This document shows, in pieces, positions 17,729 through 25,946 of a stretch of DNA of 64,000 nt. The notes under the pieces were generated by a model. That model made no database searches and was not told the DNA's origin. It saw only the letters and a list, made by a program, of their open reading frames with translations. The stretch is from Sphingobacterium multivorum (GTDB taxonomy: Bacteria; Bacteroidota; Bacteroidia; Sphingobacteriales; Sphingobacteriaceae): positions 682,001 through 746,000 of the forward strand of contig NZ_UAUU01000009.1 in NCBI RefSeq assembly GCF_900457465.1, read 5' to 3'. Position 1 is the stretch's first letter. Each line of letters opens with the position of its first letter. The position numbers and the translations under genes are program-made.

Positions 17729-18739
17729 ATGATGTCAACATTACTCGTTGTTGTAATTGTCCTTGCGATTGCTTTTGACTACATCAATGGATTCCATGAT
17801 GCCGCCAATTCTATTGCGACAGTTGTATCAACAAAAGTTTTAACGCCAGCAATGGCCGTTTTATGGGCTGCGATATTCAACTTTGCAGCTTACTTCTACT
17901 TTACAGATCATAAAGTAGCCAATACCATTGCAAAAACAGTATTGGAAGAATACATTACCTTAGAAGTTATTTTTGCGGGGTTACTTGCAGCAATCGGTTG
18001 GAACTTATTTACATGGTACTATGGTGTGCCATCCAGTTCATCCCATACGCTTATTGGAGGTTTTGCAGGATCGGGAATGGCTTACGCGTTCATCCTTGGC
18101 GCAGATCCTATCCACGCCATCAATATTGATGCAACCTTAAAGATTATTGCATTTATCGTACTGGCCCCTATTATAGGTATGACGATATCGGTTATCATCA
18201 CATTGATTGTAATCAACCTGGCAAAAAACTCCCGTCCAAGTGTTGCCGAAAAATGGTTCAAGATATTGCAACTTGTTTCTTCTGCCGCCTTGAGCTTTGC
18301 ACATGGAGGTAATGATGCGCAGAAAGTCATGGGAATTATCCTTGTAGCGATGGTTGCTGGTGGCTATGTCCCAACGACTGAACACATGCCTGAATGGATT
18401 CCATTAACTTGTTACGCAGCAATCGCTGCCGGAACAATGAGCGGTGGGTGGAAAATTGTTAAAACGATGGGAACCAAGATTACAAAAGTAACACCCTTGG
18501 AAGGTGTTTGTGCTGAATCTGCAGGAGCTGTCACCTTGGGTATCACAGAACATTTTGGGATACCAGCCTCAACTACGCATACCATTACAGGTGCAATCAT
18601 CGGTGTTGGTGTTGTCAAACGTGTATCAGCAGTACGTTGGGGGGTAACAATTAGCTTGTTATGGGCTTGGATATTAACCATTCCGGTTTCAGCTTTGTTG
18701 GGCGCGTTGTCGTTATTGGTCGTACATTATTTGCTTTAG
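17729..18739 (+). CDS. pit: Inorganic phosphate transporter, PiT family
   Basis: This is a low-affinity phosphate (metal-phosphate) symporter of the inner membrane, 336 residues, the compact bacterial length. The family's two inverted halves are visible: DYINGFHDAANSIAT with PSSSSHTLIGGFAG in the first, SFAHGGNDAQKVMGI with PASTTHTITGAIIGVGV in the second. About ten hydrophobic helices are seen. Two ATGs stand in tandem at the start (17729 and 17732). It forms an operon with the DUF47 gene and ends before a 21-bp hairpin. The PhoR-like kinase upstream makes phosphate control likely. Confidence 0.96.
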   Translation: MMSTLLVVVIVLAIAFDYINGFHDAANSIATVVSTKVLTPAMAVLWAAIFNFAAYFYFTDHKVANTIAKTVLEEYITLEVIFAGLLAAIGWNLFTWYYGVPSSSSHTLIGGFAGSGMAYAFILGADPIHAINIDATLKIIAFIVLAPIIGMTISVIITLIVINLAKNSRPSVAEKWFKILQLVSSAALSFAHGGNDAQKVMGIILVAMVAGGYVPTTEHMPEWIPLTCYAAIAAGTMSGGWKIVKTMGTKITKVTPLEGVCAESAGAVTLGITEHFGIPASTTHTITGAIIGVGVVKRVSAVRWGVTISLLWAWILTIPVSALLGALSLLVVHYLL

Positions 18740-18774
18740 AAAAAAATACTTAATTTTTTTCTTAAACCTATTGA

Positions 18775-18820
18775 AACAAAACAAAAATTTGGTACTTTCG
18801 TACCGGATTTTTGTTTTGTT
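18775..18820. terminator. 21-bp stem-loop after pit
   Basis: AACAAAACAAAAATTTGGTAC (two blocks, AACAAAACAA at 18775 and AAATTTGGTAC to 18795) pairs with 18800-18820 across a TTTC loop. All 21 pairs form if the two T/G positions are read as G-U wobbles. The A/T-rich outer stem gives a U-rich tail, so it probably ends the pit transcript and insulates the strongly expressed ompA-like gene. Confidence 0.7.
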
Positions 18821-18890
18821 GTTTCACATTAAATACTTAATTTAGTACAAAATATAGCAAAAACAAAATTTTAACATAACTTTAAGACTT

Positions 18891-18906
18891 TGGCACGGCA
18901 ATTGTA
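18891..18906 (+). promoter_or_regulatory. Possible sigma-54-type (-24/-12) promoter of the ompA-like gene
   Basis: TGGCACGGCAATTGTA fits TGGCACG-N4-TTGCA except that the -12 GC is GT. It lies 73 nt before the ATG. A plain -7 element, TAAATTTG (18932-18939), lies nearer but has no TTG 19-21 nt upstream. Which one is used cannot be decided from sequence. Confidence 0.35.
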
Positions 18907-18978
18907 CTATTCCATGTGTTAATACGATAATTAAATTTGAAAACAATTAAAATTAATAATAACCTTAAAAACAAGAGT

Positions 18979-20373
18979 ATGAACTATTCTACAATTAAAA
19001 AAACAGCAGTTGCTGCTACATTAGTTGCCGCTTTAGGTTTCGCTGGTACAGCACAAGCTCAACAAGTATTCGGTGGTAGATCACAATACAGAACTTGGTC
19101 TATCGGAGTTCAAGGTGGTATCACTACACCAAACACAATTCTTCCTGGATCAAATGCTTTTGGACAAAAAGTAGGTTACTTCCAAAACAAAGTTGGTGAA
19201 TACTACGGATTAACTATCCGTAAACAATTCTCTCACACTTTTGGTTTAGAATTAGAAGCAAACCGTGGTAAGATCAAAACTTATAACAAAGCTCTTGACG
19301 GATTTGACGGATTTGAAGCTGGTTCTGGAACTAATCGTAATGGTGTTGCTAAATCTGCACAAACTGATGTAAATTGGGCAGCTAGCATTAATGGTGTATT
19401 TCAATTAGGAACTATTGATTTCTTAAGAAGAGAAAATGCGGTTAACTTCTACGCTAAAGTAGGTTTAGGAGTATTGGCTAATAATCCTGTTCAATTTGGA
19501 AATGAAGACTTTTCTGGAACAGAGGTTTATAACAATAAAGGTAATTGGGGATCTGAAATCTTCGGTGACCGTGAATTCAAAGGTGACCGTGATAACAAAT
19601 TAACGGCTTTCGTTCCTGTAGGTGTTGGTGCTAAATTCAAATTATCAGAAGTTGTTGCCTTGAATTTAGGTTATACAATGAACTTTACTGATGATAACTT
19701 ATTATATGGTCCCGCTCGTACAGATTACAAAGGTAAATTCTCTACAGTGATGGCTGGTTTAGAATTCACTTTAGGTTCGAAAGACAAACAAAACTTGACT
19801 TTTGCTAACCCAGTTGCTACATTGTATGATGAGTTGAAAGATCCTTCATTGAGAAACGAAGTTGAAGCGTTGAAACAACGTGTAAGCACTTTAGAAGGTA
19901 CTGTTAACACATTAAGCGCTGACGCTGATGGTGATGGTGTATCTGATAAATTTGACAAATGTCCTGGTACTCCAGCTGGTACTCCAGTAGATGGTTCAGG
20001 ATGTCCAATCAAATTCCCAGAGCCAGTTGCTAACAACGTTACTTCTAACGGTTACTACGCTCCAATTCAATTCGAATTTGATAGCTCAGTATTGAAAACT
20101 TCATCTTACTCTACATTAGACAAATTGGCTAAAGAGTTACGTGATAACAATTCATCTGTACAATTAGATGGTTATGCTTCTGCTGAAGGTTCTGAAGCTT
20201 ATAACTTGACTTTATCTAAAGACCGTGCGAACTCTGTAAAACAATATTTAGTAAACGCTGGTGTTTCTTCATCAAGCATCACTGCTAACGGTTACGGAGA
20301 GAAAAACCCAGTTGCATCTAATGCTACTGAAGAAGGTCGTGTTCAAAACCGTCGTGTTGAGATCAAAAAATAA
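18979..20373 (+). CDS. OmpA-family outer membrane protein with TSP3 linker
   Basis: The product has 464 residues from the ATG at 18979 (MNYSTIKKTAVAATLVAALG, signal peptide cut near AQA/QQV). A further in-frame ATG-like start at 18937 would put polar residues before the signal and is rejected. An N-terminal beta-barrel (about 30-270) is followed by a thrombospondin type 3 calcium repeat (DADGDGVSDKFDKCPGTPAG), then a C-terminal OmpA domain with IQFEFDSSVLKTSS and LDGYASAEGS and a closing NRRVEIKK. It anchors the outer membrane to peptidoglycan. Codon use is narrow (GGT, CGT, TTA, GAA favoured) compared with neighbours, which suggests very high expression. A strong terminator follows. Confidence 0.93.
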   Translation: MNYSTIKKTAVAATLVAALGFAGTAQAQQVFGGRSQYRTWSIGVQGGITTPNTILPGSNAFGQKVGYFQNKVGEYYGLTIRKQFSHTFGLELEANRGKIKTYNKALDGFDGFEAGSGTNRNGVAKSAQTDVNWAASINGVFQLGTIDFLRRENAVNFYAKVGLGVLANNPVQFGNEDFSGTEVYNNKGNWGSEIFGDREFKGDRDNKLTAFVPVGVGAKFKLSEVVALNLGYTMNFTDDNLLYGPARTDYKGKFSTVMAGLEFTLGSKDKQNLTFANPVATLYDELKDPSLRNEVEALKQRVSTLEGTVNTLSADADGDGVSDKFDKCPGTPAGTPVDGSGCPIKFPEPVANNVTSNGYYAPIQFEFDSSVLKTSSYSTLDKLAKELRDNNSSVQLDGYASAEGSEAYNLTLSKDRANSVKQYLVNAGVSSSSITANGYGEKNPVASNATEEGRVQNRRVEIKK

Positions 20374-20401
20374 TCGTATATAACTTATACCATTATATTA
20401 G

Positions 20402-20427
20402 AAGCCGGCTTTAAAGCCGGCTTTTTT
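20402..20427 (+). terminator. Strong Rho-independent terminator after the ompA-like gene
   Basis: AAGCCGGCT pairs with AGCCGGCTT around TTAA and is followed by a T7 run. Confidence 0.92.
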
Positions 20428-20554
20428 ATTTTACCCGTATTTATCCTTAACTTTGTGGAGGATATCCGATTTGTGGAAAATTAGTTCGAACAAATTAGAT
20501 AAGAAATTAGTATTTTGAATTAAAGAACAGAATACTGGTTTTAAACTTTTGAGA

Positions 20555-21967
20555 ATGGAAGAGGATTTTGAATTTGAAAACCCCGAAGAAAGAAAAATCT
20601 CGGTGGACAGATATGAGGAAATGCTTCGAAACGAGGATCAGTATTTTTTTGACTCCAAGGCTTTTGAAGGAATTATTGATTACTACACTGAAAAAAATGA
20701 CCCTGTTAAGGCCCTACAGGTTACCGAATATGCGATCAGCCAACACCCTTTTGATATTACCTTCCTATTGAAACAGGCACAACTGTTTTCAACGATTCAA
20801 CAATATCAGAATGCACTTGCAGCGCTTGATAAAGCGGAATTATTGGAAGCTTCAGAAGGAGACATTTTCTTGATCCGCGGCGGCATATTAGGCAGTATCG
20901 GCCAGTTTGATAATGCTTTGGAACAGCTCTTCAAAGCACTTCCGCTATTAGATAATAAAGATGAGGTCTATTTCCATATTGCGATGATCTTTCAAGCGCA
21001 AATGAATTATGACAAGGCTATAATTTATCTAAAGAAAGCCCTTGAGCTCAACATGGATTACCAAGAAGCACTCTATGAATTGGCCTACTGTTATGATGTA
21101 TTGGATAGACAAGAGGAAAGTATCTCCTTTTATAAAAAATACATTGATTCAGATCCATACTCCTACTATGCTTGGTACAATTTGGGAAATTCTTTCCATA
21201 AAATCAGTCGGTTTGAGGAAGCTTTAGACGCATACGACTATGCTATATTAATTAAAGAAGACTTTTCTTCAGCTTATTTCAATAAGGGGAACGCTCTTGT
21301 TAATCTAGATCGCTATCAGGAAGCATTGGACGTATACAAACAAACATTTGAATATGAGCAACCAAGTGCTGACACCTATTGTGCGATTGGCGAATGTTAT
21401 GAGAAACTTGAGCAGATGGAGGAAGCCCGCAATTATTATAAAAAGGCAGTCAAATTAGATGCGGAGCTTGCTGATGCCTGGTTCGGTATTGGGGTCACCT
21501 TAGATTTCGAAGAGCGTTATTTTGAATCTCTTCATTTCTATAAAAAAGCATTGGAGCTGGAAGATACAAACCCCGATTACTGGTTTGCGATTGCCGATGC
21601 CCGATACAAACTACAACAAATAGATCTTGCAGAAGAAGCCTATAAAAAGGTAGTCGCTTTGAACCCAACAGATATAGATGCGTGGCTCGATTATTCCTCC
21701 ATTCTATTTGAACAAAGTAAAATTGAAGAAGCCATTGATGTAATATCCGATGCCATCACACAAAATCCAGATGCTGCAGAGCTATACTATCGTGTGGTTG
21801 CTTATCTATTTGCCAATGGACAATACAATGAAGCGCTGAACTTTTTAGAGCTTGGTCTGGCGACGAATCCCGATAAGCATCATATTCTTTTTGATTACCT
21901 TCCACAGCTACAAGGGAATCAGATTATTACTGAAATTGTAAAAAAATATACAAAGCCGAAAGATTAA
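20555..21967 (+). CDS. TPR-repeat protein
   Basis: The protein has 470 residues from the ATG at 20555 (MEEDFEFENPEER); a TTG two codons upstream is less likely. After an acidic N-terminus there are about eleven consecutive tetratricopeptide repeats, for example YYAWYNLGNSFHKISRFEEALDAYDYAI and ADAWFGIGVTLDFEERYFES, each with the W/L/G/Y-A-P pattern. There is no signal peptide or membrane helix, so it is cytosolic. It is a protein-interaction scaffold of unknown partner, conserved in position near aroE in relatives as far as I can judge. A hairpin follows the stop. Confidence 0.85.
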   Translation: MEEDFEFENPEERKISVDRYEEMLRNEDQYFFDSKAFEGIIDYYTEKNDPVKALQVTEYAISQHPFDITFLLKQAQLFSTIQQYQNALAALDKAELLEASEGDIFLIRGGILGSIGQFDNALEQLFKALPLLDNKDEVYFHIAMIFQAQMNYDKAIIYLKKALELNMDYQEALYELAYCYDVLDRQEESISFYKKYIDSDPYSYYAWYNLGNSFHKISRFEEALDAYDYAILIKEDFSSAYFNKGNALVNLDRYQEALDVYKQTFEYEQPSADTYCAIGECYEKLEQMEEARNYYKKAVKLDAELADAWFGIGVTLDFEERYFESLHFYKKALELEDTNPDYWFAIADARYKLQQIDLAEEAYKKVVALNPTDIDAWLDYSSILFEQSKIEEAIDVISDAITQNPDAAELYYRVVAYLFANGQYNEALNFLELGLATNPDKHHILFDYLPQLQGNQIITEIVKKYTKPKD

Positions 21968-21981
21968 CATGTAAGAGGCTC

Positions 21982-22014
21982 ATATCCGGTCATTGCATAG
22001 CAATGACCGGATAT
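21982..22014 (+). terminator. 15-bp hairpin after the TPR gene
   Basis: ATATCCGGTCATTGC (21982-21996) pairs perfectly with 22000-22014 across a 3-nt ATA loop. No T run follows, so termination may be inefficient and allow read-through into aroE 47 nt later. Confidence 0.55.
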
Positions 22015-22061
22015 TAAATTGAAATATATTCCTGTTCCACAACGTACTTTTCGCAATTCAA

Positions 22062-22806
22062 ATGAAAAAATTAGGCTTAATAGGATACCCGTTAGGGCAT
22101 TCTTTTTCAAAAAATATTATCTAGAAAAATTTCATCAAGAGGGTATTACCGATGTGGATTATGATTTATATCCACTTGCTCAAATAGCCGATTTTACAAT
22201 AATTGCTTCCAATAAAGACTTTTACGGTGTCAATGTGACCATTCCCTATAAGATAGAGTTATGGATTATTTGGATGAGCTCTCGGAAGAAGCTCATGCAA
22301 TACAAGCTGTAAACTGTATTCGAATCAGCCATACATCAGATGGCATAACACATCTTAAAGGCTACAATACAGATGCCTATGGTTTTGAGGCATCGCTAAA
22401 GCCGCTATTAAATCCCCAAGCGGATAAGAAGGCTTTGATTTTAGGTAATGGGGGCGCTGCAAAAGCTGTCATTTATGCCCTGAATCAACTTGGAATAACA
22501 CATACTTTAGTAAGCAGAACCAAACAGGCAGGCCAGCTCACTTATGATGAAATTGATCGTGCTATCCTAGCTGACCATACTTTGATTATCAACTGTTCAC
22601 CGGTTGGTACATTTCCCAATACAGCAGAATATCCGAAAATTCCTTACGAATTCTTAACTGAGAATCACCTCTGTTATGATCTCATATACAACCCAGAGGA
22701 AACAACGTTTCTTCGAAAAAGCAAAGAAAAAGGTGCCAGAATCAAAAACGGGTATGAAATGTTGGTTCTACAAGCAGAAAAAAACTGGGAAATCTGGAAT
22801 AGTTGA
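22062..22806 (+). pseudogene. aroE: Shikimate dehydrogenase, two frameshifts
   Basis: AroE reduces 3-dehydroshikimate to shikimate with NADPH in the chorismate pathway. The frame opens at 22062 with MKKLGLIGYPLGHSFS, the family's substrate-binding start, then shifts at the A6 run 22109-22114 (A7 would restore KKYYLEKFHQEG). It shifts again near 22245-22262, after FYGVNVTIPYKI, before MDYLDELSEEAHAIQAVNC. The rest is intact: GYNTDAYGF, the NADPH loop ILGNGGAAKAV, INCSPVG, and the C-terminal KNGYEMLVLQAE. With two bases restored the length is 248 residues, normal for AroE. As the gene is usually needed for aromatic amino acids, two sequence errors are as likely as real decay. No other aroE is visible. 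Confidence 0.9.
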
Positions 22807-22850
22807 CCTTTCAATAGTAAGAAATCAATAAAAACTGTAATTTTACCACT

Positions 22851-23492
22851 ATGCTTACGATCAAAACATTCACTTTCAATCCCTATCAGGAGAATACTTA
22901 TCTACTTTATAACGAGTCAGGAAATGCCATTATCATTGATCCTGGGATGTACGGCGAGCAAGATCAGCAAGAACTCCTAGCTTTCATCGCAAACAATAAA
23001 CTCAAGCCGACACTCCTATTAAATACACACTGTCATATTGACCATGTATTGGGGAATAGTTTTGTCCATGAAAAATTTGGCTTGCTTCCGCAGTTTCACG
23101 AAGGTGAGGTACCAATTTTAGTAGCGGTTCAGAATTATGCTCCTCAAATGGGCATCCGATATGACATTTCCCCAATTGGGGAAACATTTCTAAATGAGGA
23201 TGATACCATTCATTTAGATGATGATGAGCTAACGGTCATTCTTGCGCCTGGACATTCCCCTGCACATATTTGCTTATATTCAGCTGATCAAAAATTCTTG
23301 ATCGGAGGAGATGTTCTATTTCGCAATAGCATTGGCCGTACTGATCTTCCTGGGGGAAATCACCAGCAGCTTTTGGATAGCATAAAAACAAAACTTTATA
23401 CCTTGCCCGACGACACGATCGTCTATCCGGGGCATGGCCCATCGACTACGATTGGCTTCGAAAAAAATTCTAATCCATTTATCCAAGGATAA
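22851..23492 (+). CDS. MBL-fold metallo-hydrolase, glyoxalase II-like (YcbL type)
   Basis: The product has 213 residues. It carries the zinc motif NTHCHIDHVLG (HxHxDH), a later metal His in LAPGHSPAHI, the Asp of IGGDVLF and the final His of VYPGHGPSTT. This set is complete for a two-metal beta-lactamase-fold hydrolase of the YcbL/GloB group, which typically hydrolyses thioesters such as S-lactoylglutathione. It lacks the C-terminal glutathione-binding helical domain of true GloB, so the substrate is uncertain. It is followed 6 nt later by an ABC permease gene. Confidence 0.9.
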   Translation: MLTIKTFTFNPYQENTYLLYNESGNAIIIDPGMYGEQDQQELLAFIANNKLKPTLLLNTHCHIDHVLGNSFVHEKFGLLPQFHEGEVPILVAVQNYAPQMGIRYDISPIGETFLNEDDTIHLDDDELTVILAPGHSPAHICLYSADQKFLIGGDVLFRNSIGRTDLPGGNHQQLLDSIKTKLYTLPDDTIVYPGHGPSTTIGFEKNSNPFIQG

Positions 23493-23497
23493 AAGTC

Positions 23498-24727
23498 ATG
23501 AACCTGCCATTTCTATTTGCAAAAAGATATCTGTTTTCTAAGAAATCAGTTAATGCCATTAATATCATCTCTTCAATTAGTGTGATTGGCGTAATGGTAA
23601 GTAGTGCCGCATTAATCATTTTGTTATCATCATTCAATGGAATGGAACAGCTGATACTATCCATGTACAGTAAGTTTGCTCCTGAGCTGAAGATTGAACC
23701 CAAGAAAGGCAAACTTTTTGATAGCAAACAGGCTATCTTCAGCGAATTACGAAAAGATTCTAATGTGGTTCATTATACGGAGGTTCTACAAGAGAAGGTA
23801 TTGTTACAATATTCAAATAGACAATTTATTGCAAATATAAAAGGTGTCGAACCTCAATCGCTAAGTAAGAAGACCGGAGACAGTATCCTCGTAGATGGCC
23901 AATACAAACTTACTCATGACTCGACTAACCTCGCAATTCTAGGGGCTAGCGTACAGGCAAATCTGGCGATTCCTATGCAGAACTCTTCGGGACAAATTCA
24001 AGTGTATTCACCGAGAAAAGGGGTAAAAAATTCCTCCAATCCTGCTGAAGAGTTCAACATCCGATCCATAACTCCTGTAGGGGTAATGCGCTATCAACAA
24101 GATTTTGACAATTTGATAATTACACCGATTTCATTTGCTAAAGAGGTTCTCGGAGAATATGACCGCGTTTCATCGATCGAATTTTACCTAAAAGATGGTA
24201 TAGATGTCAACTTATTTGGGCAGACATTACAAAAGAAAATAGGACCAGATTATATTGTAAAGAATAGAGAAAAACAAAACCCCACCTTATATAAAAATGT
24301 ACGTGTTGAACGCTGGGTCGTCTTCTTTATCCTGACCTTAATCAGTGTGATTGCAATCTTTAATATTGTAGGTTCCTTAACCATGCTTGTACTGGACAAA
24401 CAAAAGGATATGACGATCCTGAAAGGTTTGGGTGGGGCTGATAATCTAATTCAACGTATCTTCTTTTATGAAGGTCTTATGATCGCTATTATCGGTTGTG
24501 TATTAGGTCTATTGATAGGCGGCATATTCAACTATATTCAGTCAGTCTATGGAATCATTCGTGTAGAAGATGGAACGAATACCATTATTGACAGCTACCC
24601 TATGGTAAGTAAGTGGAGTGATTACATTTTAGTATTCATAACAGTCATTGGCATCTCTGGTCTAGTTTCCTATTTCTCCGCTAAATTAAGTGTGAGAGAA
24701 CTCAATAAACTGAAATCGACTGATTAA
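23498..24727 (+). CDS. FtsX/LolC-E-type ABC transporter permease
   Basis: The protein has 409 residues. The N-terminus LPFLFAKRYLFSKKSVNAIN and first helix (about 20-45) are typical of LolC/LolE. A periplasmic MacB-like domain follows (about 50-265), then three C-terminal helices (about 270-300, 320-350, 370-395) with DKQKDMTILKGLGG, the conserved FtsX cytosolic segment before helix 3. LolCDE extracts lipoproteins from the inner membrane. No ATPase (lolD) gene is nearby; Bacteroidota often keep it elsewhere. Its stop overlaps by 4 bp the end of the opposite-strand gene 24724-25371. Confidence 0.88.
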   Translation: MNLPFLFAKRYLFSKKSVNAINIISSISVIGVMVSSAALIILLSSFNGMEQLILSMYSKFAPELKIEPKKGKLFDSKQAIFSELRKDSNVVHYTEVLQEKVLLQYSNRQFIANIKGVEPQSLSKKTGDSILVDGQYKLTHDSTNLAILGASVQANLAIPMQNSSGQIQVYSPRKGVKNSSNPAEEFNIRSITPVGVMRYQQDFDNLIITPISFAKEVLGEYDRVSSIEFYLKDGIDVNLFGQTLQKKIGPDYIVKNREKQNPTLYKNVRVERWVVFFILTLISVIAIFNIVGSLTMLVLDKQKDMTILKGLGGADNLIQRIFFYEGLMIAIIGCVLGLLIGGIFNYIQSVYGIIRVEDGTNTIIDSYPMVSKWSDYILVFITVIGISGLVSYFSAKLSVRELNKLKSTD

Positions 24728-25371
24728 TAACTTGAACTTTTTCGGCTTTGACTTCCTTTTGTAATCTGTTGGATTAAACTGCCCCATGCAAAAGGATTTA
24801 ACAATGGATTAGCATAACGTTGGTTGATGACTTTATTATTCATGGTATTAAAGCTCTGCGCATTATTAATTGAACGCATTTCATTTCCGTCACGTGGTAT
24901 TACAGCTGCCATTGCAGACAAGGACTCATACGACAAGGATCTTCTTACTCTAACGATGTTATCTTCGGAAACGTCTAGATTCATAAATGCAATGTTAAAC
25001 TCTTCTATACTTGCCCAAGGATAGGGCGTTACCATCGGAAGTTCCGTCACTAGATTTTGCATAATGATATTTGCGGTATATTTATCTCCAGAAACCTCAG
25101 GAATAGTGACAACTAAAGGATCAAAACCGACAGAGGTAAAACGAATTGTATCGCCTACATGTGCCACAAAAGAGAAATAGCCCTCGTTATTTGCAGCAAA
25201 TGCTTCATTTCGGAAAGATAAATTAGTGACAGTCGCATAACCTACAGGAAGTCCAGACCCAACCGTTGTTACGATACCGGAATATTGAATAATTTTCCTT
25301 TCCTGCGCTTGTAATGCAGCGGAACAAAAAAGTATAAATACAGCAAATAATATAGAAACCAGCAACTTCAT
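24724..25371 (-). CDS. Secreted carboxypeptidase-like regulatory domain protein
   Basis: The product has 215 residues with a signal peptide (MKLLVSILFAVFILFCSAAL, cut near LQAQ/ERK). Residues about 28-110 form a CarboxypepD_reg-like beta-sandwich: YSGIVTTVGSGLPVGYATVT, then EGYFSFVAHVGDTIRFTSVGFDPLVV. The remainder is a short family-specific tail ending Ser/Lys rich. There is no barrel, so it is not a receptor; small proteins of this type are common Bacteroidota envelope proteins of unknown role. It is tail-to-tail with the permease gene (4-bp overlap). Confidence 0.8.
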   Translation of the reverse strand: MKLLVSILFAVFILFCSAALQAQERKIIQYSGIVTTVGSGLPVGYATVTNLSFRNEAFAANNEGYFSFVAHVGDTIRFTSVGFDPLVVTIPEVSGDKYTANIIMQNLVTELPMVTPYPWASIEEFNIAFMNLDVSEDNIVRVRRSLSYESLSAMAAVIPRDGNEMRSINNAQSFNTMNNKVINQRYANPLLNPFAWGSLIQQITKGSQSRKSSSY

Positions 25372-25428
25372 AGAACAAATTTAAACAAAAGTAGCCGAAC
25401 TAGCCGTTAAATTGTGTTAATAGAAAAA

Positions 25429-25704
25429 CTAATTAACAGAGGGTAAAGTTGCTTCTGGGGAATCTGGATCTGTTAAATTAATAGCCTCTACTGCTGTAAT
25501 TTCAGGAACAGCTTTCTTAATTGCCTGCTCTAAACCAGCTTTAAAGGTCATAATGCTCATTGAACATGAAGCACATGCTCCCAATAATTTTAAACGCACG
25601 ACATTATCCGCTGTAATCTCTTCAACACTCACATTTCCGCCATCAGTCTCCAAATATGGTCTCAAGGTATCTAATGCTTGCTCAACTTTTTCTTTTAAAG
25701 TCAT
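25429..25704 (-). CDS. NifU C-terminal-domain (Nfu) iron-sulfur protein
   Basis: The start is taken at the ATG at 25704 (MTLKEKVEQALDTLRPYL), giving 91 residues; the 27 codons further upstream have no family match. DGGNVSVEEI and the CASCSM motif (CxxC) define the Nfu scaffold, which carries a bridging [4Fe-4S] cluster between two subunits and hands it to client enzymes. It is a stand-alone Nfu without the NifU N-terminal or A-type domains. The terminal acidic tail is not conserved. Confidence 0.92.
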   Translation of the reverse strand: MTLKEKVEQALDTLRPYLETDGGNVSVEEITADNVVRLKLLGACASCSMSIMTFKAGLEQAIKKAVPEITAVEAINLTDPDSPEATLPSVN

Positions 25705-25911
25705 ACTCTTAATGCTATTCAATGATTGTAATATGTAAAGATAATCAAATATTTTAAAATGTGTATTTTTAGGCTTCGCTACCATTGGAAAAACAACAAG
25801 TATATGACAATATACCCTCTTCCAAACTACAATCGAGTTAAAGAATGTTAATAAGAAATGTTGTTTTTGCGATCAAATAATTATTAAACTATATTGCGCA
25901 GTAAAATTTAA

Positions 25912-25942
25912 TTGATTAGTATAACAAATTCACTTATCTTTG
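25912..25942 (+). promoter_or_regulatory. Promoter of bamD, leaderless arrangement
   Basis: TTG (25912-25914), 20 nt, then TATCTTTG (25935-25942) is a perfect Bacteroidota promoter. Its -7 element ends only 4 nt before the bamD ATG at 25947, so transcription would begin at or within a few nt of the start codon. Confidence 0.75.
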
Positions 25943-25946
25943 TAAA

